Source of the DNA: a bacterium
Lineage (GTDB): Bacteria > Bacteroidota > Ignavibacteria > Kapaibacteriales > UBA2268
DNA length: 7,520 nucleotides
Assembly: GCA_024710535.1 (NCBI GenBank)
Contig: JANJUO010000176.1
Coordinates: forward strand, 1 to 7,520
Direction of reading: 5' to 3'
Position numbers and translations under genes: made by a program. Numbering within the stretch: position 1 is the first letter of the stretch; each line of letters begins with the position of its first letter. This document shows positions 1 through 4,391 of the stretch, piece by piece. The notes below the pieces were generated by a model. It was given only the letters and a program-made list of their open reading frames with translations, did no database searches and was not told the DNA's origin.

Positions 1-1
1 C

Positions 2-229
2 TACAATTCCAAAACTGGACTTGCCTTGTTTTGTCCAATTACTAATCAAATTAAAGGTTATCCCTTTGAAGTATTATTGCCCTTAAAACTTCCCGTTACA
101 GGTGCAATTATTTCCGACCAAATTAAGAGTCTTGACTGGCAAATAAGAAATGCGGAATTCATCGTTAAAGCACCAAATCACATTTTGAATGAAACAATGA
201 ATAAATTTTCTACGCTTGTGAAGGTATAA
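2..229 (+). CDS. mazF: MazF/PemK-family endoribonuclease toxin, 3' part only
   Basis: The gene enters from outside the window; 75 codons are visible, read in the frame starting at base 2. The translation begins YNSKTGLALFCPITNQ and continues with KGYPFEV and SDQIKSLDW, the conserved core and second half of the MazF/PemK fold. MazF toxins cut mRNA at short specific sites and are held inactive by a MazE-type antitoxin, usually encoded just upstream. The Thr of PITNQ lines up with the catalytic Thr of the family; the N-terminal catalytic Arg would lie outside the window. E. coli MazF is 111 residues, so roughly the first third is missing through the window edge, not through damage. The C-terminus runs to a normal TAA with no sign of decay. 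A TTG at base 26 is only an internal codon. Family assignment is secure; the antitoxin cannot be seen. Confidence 0.9.
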   Translation, partial: YNSKTGLALFCPITNQIKGYPFEVLLPLKLPVTGAIISDQIKSLDWQIRNAEFIVKAPNHILNETMNKFSTLVKV

Positions 230-241
230 TATCAAAAAGAG

Positions 242-275
242 AGCCGATGTTTTTGTAAAATAATGATGAATCGGT
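242..275. repeat. Short variant (copy A) of the CCGATGTTT palindromic intergenic element
   Basis: The stretch following the mazF stop contains CCGATGTTTTTGTAAAAT then TGATGAATCGG. Its first 25 or so bases match the left half of the element at 1766-1843 almost base for base. Here the right half is short: CCGAT at 244-248 pairs with ATCGG at 270-274 to close a 31-bp hairpin. It appears to be a shortened member of the same family. It has no poly-T tail, so a terminator role for mazF is not supported. Confidence 0.5.
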
Positions 276-286
276 TAAAGAAATAT

Positions 287-317
287 TTTGTGTGTTTTTG
301 GTTTAATTTGTATTTTG
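287..317 (+). promoter_or_regulatory. Weak Bacteroidota-type promoter candidate for the SUMF1-like gene
   Basis: TTTG at 287-290 is followed after 20 nt by TATTTTG at 311-317, one base shorter than the TAnnTTTG consensus. It lies about 50 nt before the start codon at 365, which is a sensible leader length. The surrounding sequence is very T-rich, so a chance match is quite possible. Confidence 0.25.
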
Positions 318-364
318 AAGTTTGAAAAATTAAAAAAATTAGAAAGAAATTTTGGAGAAAATGA

Positions 365-1144
365 ATGAGTTATTTCAGAGTTTTTATGCACAGTTATGTA
401 TTTATTTTTCTAATAAGCGTAATGGCTGTTTCTGGTCAGAAATCTAAAAAGGAAAAAGTTGAGATGCTTTTAGATAATTTTGTTTTTGTCGAAGGTGGTA
501 CTTTTCTGATGGGAAGCCCTGAAACAGAAGAAGGACGCCATGATGATGAGGCACAACACGAGGTAATTGTAAATTCATTTTATATGCAAGAAACAGAAGT
601 AACCCAAGAATTGTGGATAGCTGTTATGGGAAATAATCCATCATCGGTCAAAACGTGGGATGATTTCCCTGTTACTGATGTATCTTGGTTCGATTGTCAA
701 GAATTTATTAAAAAGATAAATGAACTAACAGGGAAGTCATACCGCTTACCTACTGAAGCTGAGTGGGAATATGCATCTAAAGGAGGCAATAAAAGCAAAG
801 GATTTATTTACAGCGGTTCAAATAATTTAAATGAAGTCGCTTGGAACTTTGAGAATAGCGGAAAAAGATTGCACGTTGTAAAAGAAAAATCAGCAAATGA
901 ATTAGGACTTTATGATATGAGCGGTAATGTATGGGAATGGTGCAATGATTGGTATGCTGAGTACAGATTGGATAAAAAGGGCAGAGTAAACCCAAAAGGT
1001 CCAGATGGGGGCTTTTCCCGTGTGCTCCGTGGCGGTAGCTGGGGCAACTTCTATGTGGGAAATTGTCGTAGTGCAGACCGCGACTCCGAAACTCCATCAG
1101 ACCGCAACATCAACATTGGTTTCCGTGTTGTCCGCTCCATTTAA
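365..1144 (+). CDS. Exported SUMF1/formylglycine-generating-enzyme-like protein with DGR-type variable C-terminus
   Basis: This 259-residue protein starts at an ATG preceded by GGAG. Residues 1-25 form a signal peptide (hydrophobic VFIFLISVMAVSG) with no lipobox Cys. The rest is an FGE-sulfatase (PF03781, C-type-lectin-like) domain. Visible motifs are VEGGTFLMGS (42-51), a TEVTQ..W..VMG..PS block (77-94), PVTDVSW (102-108), YRLPTEAEWEYA (126-137), GLYDMSGNVWEW (181-192), RGGSW (222-226) and a final IGFRVV (251-256). True FGE oxidises a sulfatase Cys using two active-site cysteines in the stretch after RGGSW; here that stretch has only Cys234, so catalysis is unlikely and ligand binding more plausible. 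The last 41 codons have a different base composition and resemble a DGR variable region (separate entry). The downstream YhcG gene is a pseudogene, so no functional operon partner is evident. Fold and family are secure; the role is inferred. Confidence 0.9.
   Translation: MSYFRVFMHSYVFIFLISVMAVSGQKSKKEKVEMLLDNFVFVEGGTFLMGSPETEEGRHDDEAQHEVIVNSFYMQETEVTQELWIAVMGNNPSSVKTWDDFPVTDVSWFDCQEFIKKINELTGKSYRLPTEAEWEYASKGGNKSKGFIYSGSNNLNEVAWNFENSGKRLHVVKEKSANELGLYDMSGNVWEWCNDWYAEYRLDKKGRVNPKGPDGGFSRVLRGGSWGNFYVGNCRSADRDSETPSDRNINIGFRVVRSI
1019..1141 (+). other. Putative DGR variable region (VR) in the C-terminus of the SUMF1-like gene
   Basis: From Arg219 to the last residue the coding DNA changes: a hand count gives about 54% GC in these 123 bases, visibly above the rest of the gene and window. 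Arg codons switch to CGT/CGC. The frame is fixed (RVLRGGSW, CRSA, IGFRVV), and most codons that would be variable end in C or T: GGC, AAC, TTC, TAT, AAT, then GAC, GAC, TCC, ACT, GAC, AAC, ATC, AAC. This is what adenine mutagenesis of AAC/AAT codons in a template repeat yields. Several known DGR target proteins use the same fold and put the VR at the C-terminus in this position. Candidate variable residues are 227-233, 238, 240-243, 245-246 and 248-250. Neither template repeat nor reverse transcriptase is in the window, so the assignment rests on pattern alone. Confidence 0.65.
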
Positions 1145-1166
1145 CATTGAGTAGTGTTATAGATTG

Positions 1167-1187
1167 ACTCCACTTCGCAGGTGGAGT
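1167..1187. other. Hairpin downstream of the putative VR (possible DGR target-site cruciform)
   Basis: ACTCCAC (1167-1173) and GTGGAGT (1181-1187) form a perfect 7-bp stem around a 7-nt loop; a T-G wobble at 1174/1180 would shorten the loop to 5. It starts 22 nt after the stop codon. In characterised DGRs a short hairpin or cruciform just downstream of the VR is needed for efficient retrohoming, and position and stem length fit. Known examples have smaller, mostly 4-nt loops. No T-run follows, so it is a poor intrinsic terminator. Confidence 0.45.
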
Positions 1188-1223
1188 GAAGTAGGAACTA
1201 AATAGTAAAACAATATTATTAAA

Positions 1224-1750
1224 ATGAATGAAGACTATAAATCCTTCTTTATAGAAGTGAAAAGTAAAATTAGAGATGCCCAATACGAGGCAATGAAGAT
1301 TGTTAATACTCATTTAATCAATCTTTATTGGGATTTAGGAAAAATGATTGTTGAAAAACAAGAAAAATTCGGTTGGGGTAAATCTATTGTTGAAAATTTA
1401 TCAATTGATTTGCAGAAAGAATTTCCAGGAGTGCAGGGCTTTTCTAAAAGCAATCTTTGGTCAATGACACAATTTTATCTCGAATATAACAAAAATGAAT
1501 TTCTCCAACCATTAGTTGGAGAAATTAGTATGAAGAATACAGTCATTTCGAATTTCTGCAACCATTAGTTGCAGAATTTAGTTGGTCGAAATAGGACAAG
1601 AATCGTGCAATTGTTGAATATGCAATCAAAAATTCAGTTCATCCTATTGGCGTTGCAACCTATAAAATTAGCAATATTTTACCGGAAAGTTACCGTAATT
1701 TGTTACCCGATGCCGAAACTATTGCCGATAAAATTGATTTTTTGCTTTGA
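1224..1750 (+). pseudogene. YhcG/DUF1016 PDDEXK nuclease, internally deleted and frameshifted
   Basis: The first reading frame (ATG 1224) encodes about 100 residues typical of the N-terminal DUF1016 domain: the helix ending LYWDLGKMI, KFGWGKSIVENLS.DLQKEFPG, GFSKSNLWSM.QFY, then LQPLVGEIS. It ends at a stop at 1566-1568. The C-terminal tail of the family is in another frame, from 1595 to TGA 1748-1750: DKNRAIVEYAIKNS, HPIGVATYKIS, LPESYRNLLPDAE. Between them the 150-200 residues that hold the PDDEXK nuclease core are missing. An in-frame TAG at 1592-1594 also separates the tail from an upstream duplicate of the EFLQPLV segment. Intact members are around 350 residues and often sit on mobile or defence-rich DNA. 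The product cannot be an active nuclease; an N-domain fragment might still be made. No clear Shine-Dalgarno precedes the ATG. Confidence 0.85.
1497..1582. repeat. Two 33-bp direct repeats, each a hairpin, with compensatory change
   Basis: Copies at 1497-1529 and 1550-1582 differ at three positions. Copy 1 is a perfect 12-bp inverted repeat (AATTTCTCCAAC / GTTGGAGAAATT) around the loop CATTA. Copy 2 has AATTTCTGCAAC / GTTGCAGAATTT around the same loop, pairing at 11 of 12 positions. Two of the three differences (1505/1558 and 1519/1572) swap a C-G pair for a G-C pair, so the stem is kept. The copies are 53 bp apart, not a multiple of three, yet each encodes EFLQPLV(G/A)E(I/F)S in its own frame. 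They sit at the break in the YhcG pseudogene. Confidence 0.7.
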
Positions 1751-1765
1751 ACAAGTAGTTTCTCC

Positions 1766-1843
1766 AGACATCCGATGTTTTCGTAAAATATGATGATTCT
1801 GATTTTGGGGATGTGGCGAATATGAACGAAACATCGGATGTCT
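1766..1843. repeat. 78-bp palindromic element (copy B) with perfect 15-bp inverted ends
   Basis: AGACATCCGATGTTT (1766-1780) and AAACATCGGATGTCT (1829-1843) are exact reverse complements; with one bulged T the pairing continues through TCGT/ACGA. The 48-nt interior contains a GGCGAATATGAACGA stretch that matches copy C. It lies just after the YhcG pseudogene and before the convergent ATPase gene. No target-site duplication is visible at its edges and it encodes nothing. It could be a REP or miniature inverted-repeat element. Confidence 0.7.
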
Positions 1844-1858
1844 AAAATCCCTCAAAAA

Positions 1859-1890
1859 CGTCCCACGTCCCATTTTGCGTCCCTCGTCCC
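1859..1890. repeat. Four CGTCCC motifs in two tandem pairs
   Basis: CGTCCC occurs at 1859, 1866, 1878 and 1885: two 7-nt-spaced pairs separated by ATTTTG. It is the only GC-rich patch in this spacer and lies between copy B and a half copy of the same element. Function unknown; it could be a small variable-number repeat. Confidence 0.5.
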
Positions 1891-1894
1891 TTCT

Positions 1895-1917
1895 TATGAA
1901 AGAAACATAGAATGTCT
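1895..1917. repeat. Right-half copy (D) of the palindromic element
   Basis: TATGAAAGAAACAT followed by AGAATGTCT closely matches the right end of copy B (TATGAACGAAACAT followed by CGGATGTCT). No left end is present between copy B and here. This suggests a nested or partly deleted element, with the CGTCCC motifs trapped between two right ends. Confidence 0.45.
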
Positions 1918-1925
1918 TCAACTCA

Positions 1926-3038
1926 TTAAATTGTAGTAAGCCATTTCGAGAAAAGCAAATCATAAATTAAGTAGCAATCGTTTTCTTTATAAATTAGTTC
2001 TTTTTTCATTAGTGATTGTAATGCAGTGTTCACAGAACTTACACTTCCAAGTTTATACTTGCTAATAAAATAATTAGAGTTGATGCCTGTGGCTTTGCCT
2101 TCCATAGCGATTGCTTTTAATAATTTCCATTGTAAATCTGTTAGCAAATGCTTAATATTCTCGAAATAATAACTATTTTCACTAATAATTTTTCCAAATG
2201 TTTCATTAATTTCTGCTTGAGTAATTACCTTAAAATTCTCTGCATATAATCTGTTGCATAAATTTTGAACATAAAAGGTATGGGCATTGGTGATTTCAAG
2301 AATATTATTTATCTCTTCTGAACTTATTTTTGTTCTAGAATTAGAAAATTGGTCAGCTATGAATTCCGAATATTCAATGTGATTGATGCTTTTCAAATAC
2401 AAAAATTCACTACTTTGATAAAAAGGGCGCCCCTTATCTGAAAACATACTTTTCAAAATATCCCTACTTGAACCAGAAAATATAAAGACTGCATTATTCA
2501 TAAATTGAATTTTTGAACGTAAAATTTCTTCTGCATTTTTTTCTGGATAATTTGCAATCTGTTGAAATTCATCGATGGCGATTACAAATTTCTTTTTATG
2601 GTTTGATATATAATCCATTATTGCAGAAAGAGATGTTTCAGTTTCCTTTTTTTCAGAAAGTTCAATATTGAATTTCGTTTCACCACTAATTGGGTTTACT
2701 GAAAATGAAGGTTTGAAAAGTCCAAAAAGATTAACAAAACTCTTATAAAGTGAATCCTTTTCATTTTTTTGAATTTTGAAAACCGAATCTACCAATAATT
2801 TTATAAAATCATTCATTGACGAAGTTGTCATTATGTCGAAATAAACAAAAACAATGTTGTGGTTATCCTTCAAATTAAACTCCAAATGCTTGATAAGACC
2901 AGTCTTACCCATTCTTCTCAATGAAGATAATACAACATTTCTGTTATTTTCAACAGCAGACATTAACTGTTTCAATTCGTTTTTTCTGTCACAAAAATAT
3001 TTCGGACTATGATAAGCACTTAAAATAAACGGATTCAT
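1926..3038 (-). CDS. Stand-alone AAA/ATPase_2-type ATP-binding protein
   Basis: The protein is 370 residues from the ATG at 3038 (MNPF), chosen because AAGGA lies about 9 nt upstream; a longer TTG start at 3068 is unlikely. The opening SPKYFCDRKNEL is a hallmark of the Bacteroidota branch of archaeal-type ATPases (PF01637). Residues 38-48 (SSLRRMGKTGL) form the P-loop, with Ser in place of the usual first Gly, as in many relatives. FVIAIDEFQQ (151-160) is Walker B with Asp156 and Glu157, and FIFSGSSRD (185-193) is the sensor-1 region. The C-terminal part (about 280-370) looks like a winged helix (LTDLQWKLLKAIA, then VNTALQSLMKKELI). Such proteins are predicted ATP-driven switches of unknown partner. 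It stands alone, facing the degraded YhcG gene. No damage is visible. The family is secure; the biological role is not known. Confidence 0.88.
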   Translation of the reverse strand: MNPFILSAYHSPKYFCDRKNELKQLMSAVENNRNVVLSSLRRMGKTGLIKHLEFNLKDNHNIVFVYFDIMTTSSMNDFIKLLVDSVFKIQKNEKDSLYKSFVNLFGLFKPSFSVNPISGETKFNIELSEKKETETSLSAIMDYISNHKKKFVIAIDEFQQIANYPEKNAEEILRSKIQFMNNAVFIFSGSSRDILKSMFSDKGRPFYQSSEFLYLKSINHIEYSEFIADQFSNSRTKISSEEINNILEITNAHTFYVQNLCNRLYAENFKVITQAEINETFGKIISENSYYFENIKHLLTDLQWKLLKAIAMEGKATGINSNYFISKYKLGSVSSVNTALQSLMKKELIYKENDCYLIYDLLFSKWLTTI

Positions 3039-3074
3039 TCTCAAAATTCCTTGAAAACATATTTCCAAAAAGTA

Positions 3075-3119
3075 TTACGCAAAGTACGTTACGTAAAATG
3101 CGTTACGCATTAAACGTAA
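3075..3119. promoter_or_regulatory. Clustered TTACG palindromes upstream of the ATPase gene (operator-like)
   Basis: Within 45 bp there are TTACGC (3075), the palindrome TTACGTAA (3089-3096), the perfect 15-bp palindrome AATGCGTTACGCATT (3097-3111) and ACGTAA (3114-3119). They occupy the predicted transcription start region of the ATPase gene. Dense short inverted repeats here suggest a repressor site or array of sites. No regulator for them is encoded next door except possibly the ATPase itself, whose C-terminus resembles a winged helix. Confidence 0.5.
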
Positions 3120-3141
3120 TTAATATTAATTTATTTGCAAA
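3111..3141 (-). promoter_or_regulatory. Candidate promoter of the ATPase gene
   Basis: On the minus strand TTTG (3141-3138) is followed after 19 nt by TACGTTTA (3118-3111), matching TAnnTTTG at 7 of 8 positions. The predicted start of transcription falls near 3104, the centre of the 15-bp palindrome. Two more perfect palindromes lie in the promoter: AATTAATATTAATT (3118-3131) and CAAATATTTG (3138-3147). Confidence 0.4.
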
Positions 3142-3229
3142 TATTTGTTACTTTAAACTTTCAAACAAATAGTGAATGATAATTTTATTTATTATTATTT
3201 TCTTAAAATCAGCAGTACTAAAATTTTAA

Positions 3230-3334
3230 GTGTCTTATTCTAATGAAATTGTAATATTTCAAAATCAGAATAATCAGTCGGAAATAGAAGTTCGTTTGAA
3301 TAAAGAAAAAGTTTGGCTATTGATAAAAGAGTAA
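3230..3334 (+). pseudogene. N-terminal remnant of a RhuM-like (virulence RhuM family) gene
   Basis: From a possible GTG start at 3230 the frame reads MSYSNEIVIFQNQ, then SEIEVRLNKEKVWLL, and stops at TAA 3332-3334 after 34 codons. The pattern SxEIVIYQ...NNQSEIEVR(F/L)....VWL is the usual beginning of RhuM-family proteins, which are several hundred residues long. The rest of the gene is absent: 11 bp after the stop begins copy C of the palindromic element. No Shine-Dalgarno is seen. Reading: the gene was cut at this junction and only its start remains. A chance similarity over 34 residues cannot be fully excluded. Confidence 0.55.
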
Positions 3335-3345
3335 GTTGATTTCCC

Positions 3346-3417
3346 AGACATCCGATGTTTTGCAAATAAAAAAGATGTCTTTGATTCAAGAGATATGGCG
3401 ATTATAAAAGAAACATC
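3346..3417. repeat. Palindromic element copy C, degenerate right end
   Basis: The left end AGACATCCGATGTTT (3346-3360) is identical to that of copy B. The interior ATATGGCGATTATAAAAGAA aligns with copy B's ATGTGGCGAATATGAACGAA, and AAACATC follows in both. After that the match is lost (CCTTTTT instead of GGATGTCT). The distance from left end to AAACATC is 72 bp here and 70 bp in copy B. Shared interior as well as ends shows a true repeat family, not a chance palindrome. Confidence 0.65.
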
Positions 3418-3448
3418 CCTTTTTCTGCTCATTTCGATACGAACTACC

Positions 3449-3490
3449 GGTTATTGAGCTTGCTATGCACTGAGTTTATCGAAGTGTCGA
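3449..3490. repeat. Degenerate double CACTGAG...CGAAGTG-type palindromic repeat
   Basis: The second unit CACTGAGTTTATCGAAGTG (3468-3486) folds on CACT/AGTG. The preceding GGTTATTGAGCTTG is a decayed version of the same unit. Very similar sequences recur as intergenic repeats in many Bacteroidota genomes, as far as I recall; I cannot test copy number here. It is not related to the AGACATCCG family. Confidence 0.4.
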
Positions 3491-3642
3491 AAGACAATGA
3501 GGGGAATTGAATCGCTGACAAAAGTAAGGAATAACATTTTTCTGCTTTTACTTTTAAGCGTCTGAATGTATTTACTTTTATACATAAAATATATATTCGA
3601 TTTTGCATTGCCGGATGGTAAATTTTATCTAGGATAAATTCA

Positions 3643-4038
3643 TCAGAGAAAATTATCAAATCCATTTTGTTTGAGAGCAATTTTAATTTTATCACCTGTC
3701 CATAATTTAGCATTCAAGTGCATTGCCAATGCAACAAAAGGAGTATCATTTTCATCATAATCCTTGCATATTTTATAAGCTTCAGCATAAATTTCATTTG
3801 AAATTAATTCTAATTTATAGAATTGTATTCTATCGAAAACTTTATTTAAAAAGTTTAATGTTTCATAATTTGATTGTTTGGAATATTTGAATATTTTATC
3901 TATATGTCTATTAATTTCGTCTAATAATGTTGCTGGGGCATAAAACTCATAATATGAATTGAAAAGCAATTCTCTAAATTTTGAATTTACAGATAAACTT
4001 GCAGAAAATATTATGTTTGTATCAACAACGACTCTCAT
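3643..4038 (-). CDS. PIN-domain ribonuclease toxin (TIGR00305-type)
   Basis: The start is the ATG at 4038, which overlaps the antitoxin's TGA by one base (TGATG), the usual sign of translational coupling. The 131-residue product opens MRVVVDTNIIFSASLS and ends TGDKIKIALKQNGFDNF, both typical of the 'PIN-family putative toxin' group. The acidic metal-binding set is visible: Asp6, Glu41, Asp98 (in YDENDTPFVALA) and Asp116 (in LWTGD). PIN toxins are Mg2+/Mn2+-dependent RNases that cleave tRNA, rRNA or mRNA; the target here is unknown. All catalytic residues and the normal length are present, so it is probably active. A longer frame from 4083 would lie inside the antitoxin gene and is not expected to be used. 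Confidence 0.88.
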   Translation of the reverse strand: MRVVVDTNIIFSASLSVNSKFRELLFNSYYEFYAPATLLDEINRHIDKIFKYSKQSNYETLNFLNKVFDRIQFYKLELISNEIYAEAYKICKDYDENDTPFVALAMHLNAKLWTGDKIKIALKQNGFDNFL

Positions 4039-4262
4039 CAAATTATACCTTGCTTTTGCAATCTCATTTTTTCTTTTTGCCAAATATTAGATTTGATTTC
4101 ATTTGCAGTATTTAAAATACTTTCATCAAAATCAACCAATTTTGATAAATAATTAACTTCAATAATATCAAGTATTTCACTTAAAAAATCATCATTAAAA
4201 ATATTTCTATCAAATGCTATATTTAATGTTTCTTTTGTAGAACTTACCGAAAATCCATTCAT
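4038..4262 (-). CDS. Antitoxin partner of the PIN toxin
   Basis: The 74-residue protein starts at ATG 4262, preceded by AAGGAG with 6 nt spacing; an earlier GTG at 4292 would place this Shine-Dalgarno inside the gene. It ends in the TGA that overlaps the toxin ATG. The N-terminus (SVSSTKETLNIAFDRNIFN) could form a short beta strand as in ribbon-helix-helix antitoxins, but no clear DNA-binding motif is present. The C-terminal half (FDESILNTANEIKSNIWQKEKMRLQKQG) is a charged helix of the type that wraps a PIN toxin; similar proteins regularly precede TIGR00305 toxins. The assignment rests mainly on size, order, overlap and this C-terminal pattern. Confidence 0.8.
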   Translation of the reverse strand: MNGFSVSSTKETLNIAFDRNIFNDDFLSEILDIIEVNYLSKLVDFDESILNTANEIKSNIWQKEKMRLQKQGII

Positions 4263-4292
4263 ATCTTTCTCCTTAATAACTAATAAATACAC

Positions 4293-4323
4293 GAAAAATA
4301 TTGATATTTATTTGAAAAACAAT
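4293..4323 (-). promoter_or_regulatory. Candidate promoter and operator of the antitoxin-toxin operon
   Basis: On the minus strand ATTG (4323-4320), 19 nt, then TATTTTTC (4300-4293) resembles TTTG-N19-TAnnTTTG at 3 of 4 and 7 of 8 positions. The inverted repeat AAATAT-TG-ATATTT (4296-4309) overlaps the -7 box and could be where the antitoxin or the complex represses its own operon. Both calls are weak in such AT-rich DNA. Confidence 0.35.
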
Positions 4324-4391
4324 TTCCACTCTTCACAAAATTCCCGACCTCCATAAATCGATTTTAAGCAACGTTTTTGATGTGAGCCATA

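Larger units (their letters stand above)
3335..3642. other. Gene-free spacer of 308 bp carrying repeats only
   Basis: This spacer lies between the RhuM remnant and the 3' end of the PIN toxin gene. It contains copy C of the palindromic element (3346-3417) and a degenerate double palindrome (3449-3490). From 3491 to 3642 I see no gene or RNA; a short AT stem at 3624-3638 just past the PIN stop has no convincing T-run. Confidence 0.6.

Noticed and set aside
804..1097. Minus-strand open frame opposite the SUMF1-like gene
   Set aside because: It lies antisense inside a clear gene, and its product resembles no family I recognise.
1019..1141. A DGR template repeat or reverse transcriptase within the window
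   Set aside because: I looked on both strands for a second copy of the RGGSW-to-IGFRVV coding stretch and for RT motifs and found neither.
1110..1313. Minus-strand open frame across the VR end and YhcG start
   Set aside because: It spans two plus-strand genes and the hairpin and has no family features.
1497..1582. CRISPR array
   Set aside because: There are only two repeat units, both inside a coding remnant, with no cas genes.
1569..1793. Plus-strand 74-codon open frame
   Set aside because: The genuine YhcG tail is read in a different frame over the same bases; this frame gives no recognisable protein.
1766..1843. Integron attC site
   Set aside because: The ends lack the RYYYAAC and GTTRRRY core sites, and no integron integrase is present.
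1766..1843. Bidirectional intrinsic terminator
   Set aside because: The arms are separated by 48 nt and no clear T-run follows on either strand.
1703..1963. Minus-strand open frame over element copy B
   Set aside because: It is made of the palindromic repeats and the CGTCCC motifs and overlaps the end of the ATPase gene.
3624..3638. TTTATC-TAG-GATAAA stem as terminator of the PIN operon
   Set aside because: The stem is only six mostly A-T pairs and on the transcribed strand it is not followed by a run of T.
3444..3713. Minus-strand open frame overlapping the PIN 3' end
   Set aside because: It covers repeat sequence and the wrong frame of the PIN toxin.
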